Shown here piece by piece: positions 18,731 through 26,807 of a stretch of 64,000 bases of DNA. The DNA is from Rs1 sp000416275. GTDB lineage: Bacteria; Pseudomonadota; Gammaproteobacteria; Pseudomonadales; Balneatricaceae. Within the stretch, counting starts at the first letter, position 1, and each line of letters starts with the position of its first letter. The position numbers were made by a program, and so were the translations under genes. The notes beneath the pieces were generated by a model. It had not been told where the DNA came from and made no database searches. It saw only the letters and a program-made list of their open reading frames with translations. The stretch is taken from contig OZ251574.1 in the NCBI GenBank assembly GCA_965243635.1, forward strand, positions 1,922,001-1,986,000. Reading direction: 5' to 3'.

Positions 18731-20203
18731 TTAATACTTTGTATTTAAATACGCTTTGACGTCCAATAAATGCTGCTCTAAATCGTCTAGTTTATAAATA
18801 TCTGCAGGCGTTAAATGCTGTTCTCTTCGCGCAAAAGATAATTGTCTTTTGGCGGTGTTTAACTGACCCTTAAGCAAAAAATATTCAATTCTAGCCGTGT
18901 GGACTTGATTCTTATTACCGGCAAGGCCATAGGCTTCCGCTAGTAAATACCAAGCGTGAATATTATCTGCTGCATACTCGGTGATCTGCTGTAGCTGTCG
19001 TATGGCTTTTTTCGGCTGTCCTGCAGCGAGAAAGGTTTCAGCATAGATTAGCTGTATGGCGCTGTGTTTGGGGTAAACCAAGTTGAGTGCTCGTAAGCTT
19101 TTTAATGCAGTGCTCAATTGTCGATTATCGGCGTGAATTTTAGCGATACTGAGTTTGACAAGTAGGTTGTTTTTCCAGTTAGAGGGCAGTTTTGCAAAGT
19201 TCTTTAACGCCTCATTATATTTTTGTGCCTTGGCCGCGGCCAGTGCTAATGAAAATATATTGAAGGCGGAGCGGTCTTTTTTTGCGGCCTGACGAAAGTG
19301 GTTTAAGGTGAGCTTAGATAGGTTTGAATAGTGGCTCTTTAGTCGTGCCTGTACGACTTGAAAATCTAAATTGTGCTTTTTTTTGCCTCTGGGTAGTTGT
19401 GCAGCTCGATTCTTTGAGTCGGCAACACGGGCGCTAGAGCTTGGGTGGCTGAGTAAAAATTCAGGCGGAAGCGCTCCCTGTAGTCTCTGTATCTCTAGCA
19501 GGCGATTGAACATTCTTGGCATGGCTTCGGGGCTATAGCCAGATCTGGATAAATTTAACATGCCAATTCGATCTGCCTCCTGTTCTCTTCTGCGGCTGAA
19601 GGCTAAGCCGGATGATAATTGATTAGCTGAGCCTGTAGCCAGTACTGCTGTACCAGCCTCTGGATTGGCGACTCCAACTAAAATTCCTGCAACCATCGAG
19701 GCAATGGTAAAAGGGGTGCTTAGTCGCTGTTGGTCTAATTGAGCTGCAAAATGTCTTTGGCTCAAATGAGCAAGCTCGTGGCTGATGACTGAGGCTAGTT
19801 CATCCTCGGCTTGCGCCGCTAAAATTAATCCAGCGTGTATACCGATAATTCCCCCTGGGATAGCAAAGGCATTGACACTTAAATTACCGATAGTCTCAAC
19901 CGAAATTCGCTTGTCATTTAATTGACTACTACTGACTAAATCCCAAGTTAGGTCCTGTATGTATGATTCCACAATTGGGTCGTTAATCCCTTGATTCGCG
20001 CTACGAATTTTTCTTACGATGCCCTGGCCCAAGCTGTATTCAGTGTTCAGAGAGATAATAGACGAACTGTAGTCGCCAAGTAATGGGAGAGAGTTGGCGT
20101 GGCCAAGTGTTGCGGTGAATAATATAGAGCCAAAACTCATTATAAAAACAGTAAACAGCCTTGCTAAAACCTTCTTAATCAGATGATACGTTTTCAAAAT
20201 CAT
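18731..20203 (-). CDS. bepA: M48-family periplasmic metalloprotease with TPR domain (BepA-like)
   Basis: BepA proteases act in the periplasm on outer-membrane assembly: they help mature or degrade LptD and BAM clients. The 490-residue product has an N-terminal signal segment (~13-37, ending GHA-NS), the zinc site HELAH (in SHELAHLSQRH) with the third ligand Glu in EADRIG ~65 residues later, and TPR-like helices over the C-terminal ~220 residues (e.g. AETFLAAGQPKKAIRQL, AWYLLAEAYGLAGN). Domain order and length match BepA/YfgC. The chosen start has AAGGA only 3-4 nt upstream. A family A element begins 20 bp before the start codon, so the promoter is either inside or beyond that element. Confidence 0.9.
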   Translation of the reverse strand: MILKTYHLIKKVLARLFTVFIMSFGSILFTATLGHANSLPLLGDYSSSIISLNTEYSLGQGIVRKIRSANQGINDPIVESYIQDLTWDLVSSSQLNDKRISVETIGNLSVNAFAIPGGIIGIHAGLILAAQAEDELASVISHELAHLSQRHFAAQLDQQRLSTPFTIASMVAGILVGVANPEAGTAVLATGSANQLSSGLAFSRRREQEADRIGMLNLSRSGYSPEAMPRMFNRLLEIQRLQGALPPEFLLSHPSSSARVADSKNRAAQLPRGKKKHNLDFQVVQARLKSHYSNLSKLTLNHFRQAAKKDRSAFNIFSLALAAAKAQKYNEALKNFAKLPSNWKNNLLVKLSIAKIHADNRQLSTALKSLRALNLVYPKHSAIQLIYAETFLAAGQPKKAIRQLQQITEYAADNIHAWYLLAEAYGLAGNKNQVHTARIEYFLLKGQLNTAKRQLSFARREQHLTPADIYKLDDLEQHLLDVKAYLNTKY

Positions 20204-20223
20204 TTTCCTTACTTAGAGTAAAA

Positions 20224-20383
20224 CCTGAATCAGTGACTTCACTGCATTGCATAGCGCAAGCTCTTGATCCTACAGCGGTTAGAGAAATTTCCGCTGAACC
20301 TATGGGTGCAGCTAAGATTTTTCAATTCCACTGTGAAACCAATATTTTGCACTCTGTATTCACTTTGAAGTCACGGATTCAGG
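20224..20383 (+). repeat. Family A MITE-like element, ~160-bp class
   Basis: Ends CCTGAATCAGTGACTTCA and TGAAGTCACGGATTCAGG. Flanks TAAAA / TGAAA (4 of 5 identical). It lies 20 bp upstream of the bepA-like start. Confidence 0.92.
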
Positions 20384-20838
20384 TGAAAAGTATAAAACTT
20401 TAGATGTTTATAGATTCCCTGAAATTAACCAATGGCTGCATTCAGGAGGCAGGCAAGGTATCGCGCTATTATTTACAGTTTTCGTTGGTCTTGAGCAGAG
20501 GGGCGCGAGCTTAGAAAAATATTATCGCTAGACTAGGCTAAGTTTAACCATTGTCTGACACAAGTAAATGAATAGACCTTGATAGCTTGATATAGTTTCT
20601 GATCAGGGTTGTATTGTTCTTTTTCTAAGCATCTGTGCAATTATTCATTTAACTTATCTAACTATTCCTATTATATATGGGCTAAGCGTGTCATTATTGC
20701 GAACCGCAAAATGTACTTATAAGTTAAGGTTTTATACACGCTGTAGTAAGTGAAATATACGCTACAAGCTGTATTTTCGGAATCGAAATTTGTTAAGTGC
20801 TTGGTATCGGTTGTTCGTTCTTTCAGGTTACCTATTCT
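20384..20838. other. Gene-free upstream region of the TusA-like gene
   Basis: About 450 bp with no credible ORF, RNA gene or strong inverted repeat. Presumably leader/promoter DNA of the following gene. Confidence 0.4.
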
Positions 20839-21075
20839 ATGTCTGAGTTGTATTTTGATGAAGTGCTAGACGTCAGTGCTTTTAACTGTCCTATGCCATT
20901 ACTTAAAACTAAACAAGCTCTAAGGTCTATAAAAAAAGGGGCGGTACTTAAAGTGATAGCGACGGATGCAGGTTCTGTTCGAGACTTCAGCGCGTTTATA
21001 CAACACAGTGCACACCAGCTTTTAGATATGTATGAAAGAGATCAAAGTTTTTATTTCTACATCTTGAAAAATTGA
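20839..21075 (+). CDS. tusA: TusA/SirA-family sulfurtransferase-like protein
   Basis: Small cytosolic sulfur carrier family; TusA passes sulfur from IscS toward 2-thiouridine of tRNA and other acceptors. The signature CPxP is present (FNCPMPLLKTKQAL), with the conserved Cys near residue 14, followed by the GAVLKVIATDAGSVRDF strand-loop typical of the fold. Start ATG 20839 gives 78 residues, the usual size; an upstream in-frame ATG at 20797 would add 14 residues without similarity. Several TusA paralogues exist in many genomes (YedF, YeeD-like), so the assignment to tRNA thiolation is tentative. It is followed by a permease gene 130 bp away. Confidence 0.85.
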   Translation: MSELYFDEVLDVSAFNCPMPLLKTKQALRSIKKGAVLKVIATDAGSVRDFSAFIQHSAHQLLDMYERDQSFYFYILKN

Positions 21076-21205
21076 AACTTAGTTGGAAATCAGCTTGCCA
21101 AGGGTTGGAATTGAAGGTCTAGGTTTGCGCTTAAAATTAAGAGTGCAGCCTACGTATATTAAAAGCGGTAGCACAAAAATGTATAAATTATTGAGAGAAA
21201 AATAA

Positions 21206-22270
21206 ATGAAGCAAGTTTTTTCAAAATGGATAGAGCGCTACTTTTCGAATGAAGAGGCGTTATTTTTGTTTGTTTTGATAGCGACATCCCTATTGATAAT
21301 TTTGACCTTAGGGGGGCCATTAGCACCTGTGTTTGCCGGTTTGATTTTGGCCTTTTTAATGCAGGGTTCCGTCAGTTGGTTGAAACGAAAAAAGCTATCT
21401 CACCTTTTGTCGGTAAATATTGTCTTTTCGATTTTCTTTAGTGCTTTATTAGCGTTAATATTTATTGTGATTCCACTGGCTTGGAAGCAGTCCTCCAAGC
21501 TGCTTAATGATATTCCCTATATTCTTCAGCAAATTCAAGCAGGACTATTGGTCTTGCCAGAGCACTACCCAGAGATAGTGACTGAAGAGCAAATTATTCA
21601 AATTACCAAAATGGCGACTACAGAATTAGGGTCTTTAGGGCAGCTAATGCTGACCTACTCTGTTAGTTCATTAGGATCTATCGTCGCGCTACTAATTTAT
21701 TGTGTCTTAGTGCCTATATTGGTGTTTTTCTTTTTAAAAGACGGTAAGCAGTTAGTCAGCTCTTGGACTTCTGTGCTACCACACAAAAGGGAGATGATGA
21801 TTCAAGTTTGGCACGAAATGGATGTGCAAATAGCTAATTATATCCGCGGCAAGGCCGTTGAAATAATTATCGTTGGCTTCGTGACTTATCTAGGGTTCGT
21901 TTTCTTTGATTTAGACTACGCTGCGCTATTGGCTATAATGGTTGGTTTGTCAGTATTGATACCTTATATAGGGGCTGCGCTAGTGACGCTGCCAGTTGCT
22001 GTGATAGGTTTTTTTCAGTTCGGCTGGGGGAATGAATTTCTCTACTTAATGTTGGTATACGGCGTCATTCAAGCGCTAGATGGTAATGTGTTAGTACCGC
22101 TGTTGTTTTCTGAGGCGGTTAATTTACATCCCATATCAATTATTATAGCCGTGTTAGTCTTTGGTACGCTATGGGGTTTTTGGGGGGTGTTCTTCGCTAT
22201 CCCGCTTGCGACATTCGTCAAGGCCATCATTAATGCCTGGCCTAGGCCTAATGAAGAATTAGAAGATTAG
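21206..22270 (+). CDS. perM: AI-2E/PerM-family membrane transporter
   Basis: 354-residue polytopic inner-membrane protein of the AI-2 exporter-like (UPF0118) family. About seven to eight hydrophobic segments are visible: residues ~18-48, 66-90, 152-178, then a dense C-terminal set (~215-345). The family hallmark near the C-terminus is present: VLIPYIGAALVTLPVAVI, then QALDGNVLVPLLFSEAVNLHPI and IIAVLVFGTLWGFWGVFFAIPLATFVK (split here by position only). In gammaproteobacteria PerM is commonly near bepA and a TusA-like gene, as here, supporting a conserved neighbourhood. The transported substrate is unknown. The start ATG follows GAGAGAAAAATAA. Confidence 0.92.
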   Translation: MKQVFSKWIERYFSNEEALFLFVLIATSLLIILTLGGPLAPVFAGLILAFLMQGSVSWLKRKKLSHLLSVNIVFSIFFSALLALIFIVIPLAWKQSSKLLNDIPYILQQIQAGLLVLPEHYPEIVTEEQIIQITKMATTELGSLGQLMLTYSVSSLGSIVALLIYCVLVPILVFFFLKDGKQLVSSWTSVLPHKREMMIQVWHEMDVQIANYIRGKAVEIIIVGFVTYLGFVFFDLDYAALLAIMVGLSVLIPYIGAALVTLPVAVIGFFQFGWGNEFLYLMLVYGVIQALDGNVLVPLLFSEAVNLHPISIIIAVLVFGTLWGFWGVFFAIPLATFVKAIINAWPRPNEELED

Positions 22271-22436
22271 GGCTCATTCATGTCTCTGGCGTAAGAGAAT
22301 CTTGTGATTTAAGCAGTTACAGAGCTGGTTCTCTGTGCGCAAGGATCATGGAGTTCTATTTCCACCGATATAGCCGCTATTTAAGAGTCGGTTTTATCGG
22401 GCAAGAAAATGCTGTTATGCTGGTCCCTAATTAGAA

Positions 22437-22602
22437 CCTGAATCAGTGACTTCACTGCACCACATAGCGCAAGCTCTTGATCTTGATTCTACAGCGGTTA
22501 GAAAAATGCCCGCTGAACCTACGGGTGCAGCTAAGATTTTTCAATTCCACCGTAAAACCAATATCTTACACTCTGTATTTACTTTGAAGTCACGGATTCA
22601 GG
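22437..22602 (+). repeat. Family A MITE-like element, ~160-bp class with exact target duplication
   Basis: Ends CCTGAATCAGTGACTTCA / TGAAGTCACGGATTCAGG. Both flanks read TAGAA (22432-22436 and 22603-22607). It carries a 6-bp internal duplication (TTGATC TTGATT) relative to the 160-bp copies. Confidence 0.95.
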
Positions 22603-22908
22603 TAGAAGATAGGTTGTTAGCCTATCCAGTAATTAAGGGGATTGTGGTATCTGTTTAGAATCTGCTTAAAAAGAACCAGTGAGCAGTAGAATATTTAGGT
22701 AATAGTCTGATGAATTTATGACTTTTTCCTAAAATTATAAATATTAACCGGCTATGTTTTGATAAATAATAGTTAGGGTGTAACATTAAAAAATAGCCGT
22801 TATATAAGTTATTTACTGTTTGAATAAGGTGGGTTTTGTATAAAATTATAGGTGTTAATCTGTTAGAAATTCATAATTACATTGAATGTTTGTTCAAGGT
22901 GAAATTTT
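22603..22908. other. AT-rich gap upstream of the response-regulator gene
   Basis: About 300 bp, AT-rich, with no ORF or clear structure; presumably the promoter region. Confidence 0.35.
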
Positions 22909-24006
22909 ATGTATGAGTTTTTAGATGATGCTCCAAAGCACGCTGATGCTTCGGAGGATAGCGATGACACTTGGCCAATTCTTATTGTAGATGATGAACC
23001 TGCCGTTCATATTGTTACTCGCTTTGCTTTAGAAGGTGAAGTTTTTGAAGGGAAAAAATTAATTTTCATTTCTGCTTATGGCGCTGAAGAGGCGAAGCAA
23101 ATTTTGAATGTTAGATCTGATATCGCAGTGGTGCTGTTAGATGTCGTTATGGAAACTGATACCGCTGGTTTAGAATTGATAGCTTGGATTAGAGAAGAGC
23201 TAGAAAATAATTTAATTCGAATAATTTTAAGAACCGGTCAGCCAGGTCATGCCCCAGAAAATACGGTGATTGTTGATTACGATATTTTTGATTACAAAAA
23301 TAAAACCGAATTAACGGCACAAAACCTTTTTTCCTGTGTTATTTCAGGATTAAGATCCTATCGTGATGTATTAGCTCTGTCTAATCACGGAATAGGTTTA
23401 AAAAAGGTAATTGAAGCAACTGCCAACCTGTTTAAAACTAAGTATGCGAGTGAATATGCGACCGGTGTTCTATTACAATTGACATCCCTATTGTATTATT
23501 CTGCTGATGCGGCTCTTGTTGATTTAGATTCTAGTGCAGATATGGATTTAGATTCTTGTAATATAATTGCTGCAGTTGGGCGATATGAGAAATTCATAGG
23601 TCGTAGCGTTAACAACATTTTGTCAGAGAAAGCCATCAATGAAGTGCAGTTATGTAGCGAACTTATTTATAAAAACCAAGCAAATAATCAGCTCTTATTT
23701 TCTTATAAGTCTCGTGATAAGCATAAAACATTGTTGTGTATTAAATATAAAAAAGCGCTTTCTGATGATGATATAAATTTGATAGAGCTTTTTGTACAAA
23801 GCATTGCCATCGCTCAGGAGAGGATGCGTTTTTGGCAGGAAACAGAAGATACCTTGAATGACATAATTACGCTGCAGAGTAAAATTTTTGAAGAGCATTC
23901 GAAGCAGGGAGATCACTATTTTACAGGGGTTACCAAAATAGCGACTTTACTGGCAAAAAAGCATGGCTTAACCCTAAAAAGACAAATATCAAAGCGACAA
24001 GGCTAA
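22909..24006 (+). CDS. Response regulator with DUF3369, HD-GYP output domain truncated
   Basis: The full-length family is receiver - DUF3369 - HD-GYP, a cyclic-di-GMP phosphodiesterase class. Here the receiver (residues ~20-145; acidic VDDE, phosphoacceptor Asp in VVLLDVV) and the DUF3369 region (~160-320) look intact. Residues ~315-350 (ITLQSKIFEEHSKQGDHY, then KIATLLAKKHGL) match the first helix of an HD-GYP domain, but the protein ends at residue 365, before the HD and GYP motifs. A family B element starts 17 bp after the stop codon. No remnant of the missing ~150 residues is seen between it and the next gene. Catalysis is therefore lost; the protein may survive as a receiver-only regulator or be a decaying gene. 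Confidence 0.85.
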   Translation: MYEFLDDAPKHADASEDSDDTWPILIVDDEPAVHIVTRFALEGEVFEGKKLIFISAYGAEEAKQILNVRSDIAVVLLDVVMETDTAGLELIAWIREELENNLIRIILRTGQPGHAPENTVIVDYDIFDYKNKTELTAQNLFSCVISGLRSYRDVLALSNHGIGLKKVIEATANLFKTKYASEYATGVLLQLTSLLYYSADAALVDLDSSADMDLDSCNIIAAVGRYEKFIGRSVNNILSEKAINEVQLCSELIYKNQANNQLLFSYKSRDKHKTLLCIKYKKALSDDDINLIELFVQSIAIAQERMRFWQETEDTLNDIITLQSKIFEEHSKQGDHYFTGVTKIATLLAKKHGLTLKRQISKRQG

Positions 24007-24023
24007 GCTTATTCTCGACAGTA

Positions 24024-24209
24024 TGAGGCCTCTGCTTAATGTTGCGAGCGAAGGTAATACAAGGCAAAAAACGGCGAGATAGCGAATTAGTACGCCCCTC
24101 ACTTTGGGTGCAGTGTGCCTCTGTTTATGGGTATTACTGGTGTAAATTAGCATGTTGAGCCGGTTTTTAACGCCGTATTACCGAGCGCAGTAGTTATGCA
24201 GAGGCCTCA
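24024..24209 (+). repeat. Family B MITE-like element
   Basis: Ends TGAGGCCTCTGCTTAA / TTATGCAGAGGCCTCA. Flanked by GTA on both sides (24021-24023 and 24210-24212). It shares the interior (GTTGCGAGCGAAG, ATGTTGAGCCGGTTTT, AACGCCGT) with the copies at 45121 and 47820. It starts right after the truncated HD-GYP regulator. Confidence 0.88.
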
Positions 24210-24298
24210 GTATTATAATTTTGTTAAATTCCTTACTCCGCGCTTTAAAAAATCATACTAGATCCTCATAATAACCCCTGGTGAATTAGGGGAAAAAA

Positions 24299-25000
24299 AT
24301 GAATAAGAGTTTAGCTACCAATTTAGTATCATTGGCTGTGGTACTGTTAGCATTGTATTTACAAAATGAGATCATTTATTCAATAGGTGTCTTTTCTTTG
24401 GCGGGTGCAGTCACCAATTGGCTGGCGATCCATATGCTGTTTGAAAAAGTACCATTTCTATATGGTTCAGGGGTGGTTCCCGCGCGTTTTGCAGAATTCA
24501 AAAGCGGCATAAAGATAATGATTATGGAGCAGTTCTTTAGTGCTGAAAATATCGAAAAATTCCTTAAAGATACAGATGCAATCGCCGAGTTGAGGTTGCG
24601 GCCAATCATTGAAAAAGTTGATTTTGAACCGACTTTTGATGGATTGATTGAAGTGATTCAACAATCCTCATTTGGAGCAATGTTAGAAATGGTAGGAGGG
24701 GTAGCGGCTCTCGAACCTATACGCGAGCCCTTTATTAAAAAAATCCAGCAATCCATTATCGACACCACAGAATCAGAGCAATTTAAAAAACTTTTAGCCA
24801 CAGAGCTACATGAGGTTGTAAGTGTCGCTGAGATGATTGCAAAAGTAGAGCATATTTTAGAGCAGCGTCTGCAGGAGCTAACCCCAATGTTAGTTAAAGA
24901 TATTGTGCAAAAGATGATTAGGCAGCACTTAGGCTGGCTAGTTGTATGGGGAGGAGTGTTTGGCGGTCTGATTGGCGCTGCAGCTGTTTTTTTTGGTTAG
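24299..25000 (+). CDS. DUF445-family membrane protein
   Basis: 233 residues. Two N-terminal hydrophobic helices (about 5-22 and 27-45) surround the family signature GAVTNWLAIHMLFEKVP followed by YGSGVVPARFAEFK. A helical middle domain and a C-terminal hydrophobic helix (~213-232, WLVVWGGVFGGLIGAAAVFF) follow. DUF445 proteins (YheB/YjiN relatives) are inner-membrane proteins of unknown function. It is preceded 8-14 nt upstream by AGGGG. It stands between the truncated regulator and a CvfB-like gene, neither pointing to a role. Confidence 0.85.
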   Translation: MNKSLATNLVSLAVVLLALYLQNEIIYSIGVFSLAGAVTNWLAIHMLFEKVPFLYGSGVVPARFAEFKSGIKIMIMEQFFSAENIEKFLKDTDAIAELRLRPIIEKVDFEPTFDGLIEVIQQSSFGAMLEMVGGVAALEPIREPFIKKIQQSIIDTTESEQFKKLLATELHEVVSVAEMIAKVEHILEQRLQELTPMLVKDIVQKMIRQHLGWLVVWGGVFGGLIGAAAVFFG

Positions 25001-25049
25001 GTAATTAGCAGGCCGTACTTTGAATGGTTGGCAATTGTAATCGTTATGT

Positions 25050-25110
25050 CTAGGAGTCTGTCGGGCTTACCGATCGTAGTAGATTGGCGTTAAGTCCGAC
25101 AGGCTGCTAG
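25050..25110. repeat. Long imperfect inverted repeat (REP-like) between DUF445 and cvfB-like genes
   Basis: CTAGGAGTCTGTCGGGCTTA pairs with TAAGTCCGACAGGCTGCTAG (three mismatches), and the stem extends toward the loop. The CTGTCGGACTTA core resembles REP-like palindromes. It may act as a terminator or mRNA-stability element. Confidence 0.65.
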
Positions 25111-25185
25111 GCCCTAAAGTATATATACGTGCTATTTCGAAGCTGTTCCACGGCGCAAATAGCACCAACAAAATGAGATTTAGTT

Positions 25186-26013
25186 GTGATAGAAATTGGA
25201 AAAATAAATAAACTAGAAGTGATTCGCGAAGCCGACTTTGGCCTGTATTTGGACGGCGGAAAATACGGTGGGATCTTGCTACCGAAAAATGAAGCTCCCG
25301 AAAATTGTAAAAAAGGGGATCATTTAGAGGTTTTTGTGTATCTGGATTCAGATGACTATGTGGTTGCAAGTACCGCTAGGCCTTTGATTCAAGTTGATGA
25401 ATTTGCAACCTTAACAGTCGCTGAGGTTAATGATATTGGTGCTTTCCTGGAGTGGGGATTGCCTAAGCAGTTGTTCGTTCCCTATGCCGAGCAACGTAAA
25501 ACCTTAGAGCAGGGGCAGCGAATTACCGTTAGGGCGTATTTGGATAACACCGATAGGATAGCAGCATCGACTAAGCTGGATAAGTTCTTAAAAAATGATA
25601 CTTCTCAGCTTAGTGTCGGAAAAGAAGTGCAGATGTTTATTGTGCGTAAAAATGACCTGGGGTTTAGCGTCATTGTCGATGATCTGTACTGGGCAGTACT
25701 GCATGTTAAAGACGTCTTTAGAACCGTTAGACCCGGGCATAAACGCAAAGGCTATATTAAGCGTCTATTAGATCATGACAAAATAGATGTGATGTTAGAA
25801 AAACCAGGTTACGCTAAGGTTGATGAGCTTTGCCAGCAAATATTGGATGATTTAGAGAGCAGAGGAGGGGTGAGTGAACTCAGTGATAAAAGTAAACCTG
25901 AAGATATTTATCAAGCTTTTGGGATCAGTAAAAAATCTTATAAAATGGCGCTCGGCACTTTAAAGAAGCTCGGTCACATTGATATATCTAATACCAGTAT
26001 CAGCTTAAAATAG
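25186..26013 (+). CDS. S1-domain RNA-binding protein, CvfB/YitL-like
   Basis: 275 residues made of S1-like OB-fold modules and a C-terminal winged-helix segment, as in S. aureus CvfB and B. subtilis YitL. Family stretches are visible: DFGLYLDGGKYGGILLPKN near the start, NDIGAFLEWGLPKQLFVPYAEQ in the second module, GYIKRLLDHDKIDVMLEKPGY in the third, then a helix-turn-helix-like tail (YQAFGISKKSYKMALGTLKK). Function is RNA binding in translation or gene expression; targets are unknown here. The start is GTG at 25186; no in-frame ATG lies close upstream. Convergent with rluE, 31 bp apart. Confidence 0.88.
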   Translation: MIEIGKINKLEVIREADFGLYLDGGKYGGILLPKNEAPENCKKGDHLEVFVYLDSDDYVVASTARPLIQVDEFATLTVAEVNDIGAFLEWGLPKQLFVPYAEQRKTLEQGQRITVRAYLDNTDRIAASTKLDKFLKNDTSQLSVGKEVQMFIVRKNDLGFSVIVDDLYWAVLHVKDVFRTVRPGHKRKGYIKRLLDHDKIDVMLEKPGYAKVDELCQQILDDLESRGGVSELSDKSKPEDIYQAFGISKKSYKMALGTLKKLGHIDISNTSISLK

Positions 26014-26044
26014 TGATTAAATTATTGTTAAATGAGCGGCTTAT

Positions 26045-26665
26045 TTAGCAGCTCTTGGGTTTGCTGTAGCGCTTTCTTTTAGTCTGAGGCGGCTTGGTTT
26101 GTTGGTGTTTTTTAGGGGCTGCTAAATGAGCTACTGCTCTGCGGCTCTGTCCCGGCTCTAAATCTTGCACGGTCCATTTGCCAATCGCGTAGCGAATTAA
26201 TCTTAATGTAGGAAAGCCTACCGCTGCGGTCATTCGTCTTACTTGACGGTTTTTTCCCTCTTTAATTTTTAGCTCTAACCAAGAGGTCGGTTGGTTTTTT
26301 CGCTCTCTAATCGGTGGGTTTCTTGGCCACAGCTGTGGTTCAATGATAATTTTCGCCTGCGCTGGCTTTGTTTTGCCGTCTTTGAGCAGTACTCCTTTAA
26401 TTAGGCTTTCTATCGCCTGTTGGTCAATTTGTCCTTCGACTTGTACCCAGTAAGTTTTCTCTAGCTTAAAAGCCGGGTTAGCTAACTGGTGTTGCGTCTG
26501 GCCGTCATCAGTTAGTATCAATAATCCTTCAGAGTCATAATCCAACCTTCCAGCAGGATAAAATCCCCGCTCGGTAATGTAAGCTTTCAGGGTGTTGCGC
26601 TGGCCCTCATCCGTAAACTGACTGAGCACTTGAAAAGGTTTGTTGAGGAGTATTAAGTTTGCCAT
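26045..26665 (-). CDS. rluE: 23S rRNA pseudouridine synthase, RluE-like (RsuA/RluE family)
   Basis: Isomerises a uridine in 23S rRNA (U2457 for E. coli RluE). The catalytic-Asp motif GRLDYDSEGLL is near residues 38-48, and the second conserved block GKNRQVRRMTAAVGFPTLRLIR is present near 137-158. There is no N-terminal S4 domain, which fits RluE rather than RluB/RsuA. 206 residues is close to E. coli RluE (217). The C-terminal ~35 residues are basic low complexity (KKHQQTKPPQTKRKR). Encoded alone, downstream of the acnB terminator. Confidence 0.9.
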   Translation of the reverse strand: MANLILLNKPFQVLSQFTDEGQRNTLKAYITERGFYPAGRLDYDSEGLLILTDDGQTQHQLANPAFKLEKTYWVQVEGQIDQQAIESLIKGVLLKDGKTKPAQAKIIIEPQLWPRNPPIRERKNQPTSWLELKIKEGKNRQVRRMTAAVGFPTLRLIRYAIGKWTVQDLEPGQSRRAVAHLAAPKKHQQTKPPQTKRKRYSKPKSC

Positions 26666-26712
26666 AAGGGTTATAGGTATCAGTGATAGAGATAAGAGTC
26701 GATGTTAAATAA

Positions 26713-26747
26713 AAAATCTCACATTAGCGAGTGCTAAGTGAGATTTT
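26713..26747 (-). terminator. Rho-independent terminator of acnB
   Basis: AAAATCTCAC pairs with GTGAGATTTT, with a small inner stem. On the - strand it is followed by a T tract. A second hairpin (GCAAATATAGTG / CACTGTATTTGC) lies at 26755-26785, closer to the stop codon. Confidence 0.85.
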
Positions 26748-26807
26748 AGGTTTTGCAAATATAGTGCGAAACACACTGTATTTGCAAATCATGGCTAATT
26801 TTAGCGC

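Noticed and set aside
22446..22658. 70-residue open frame
   Set aside because: Lies almost wholly inside a family A element. Similar peptides appear in other copies (TAVRKMPAEPTG) because the repeat is open in that frame; there is no ribosome site or independent support.
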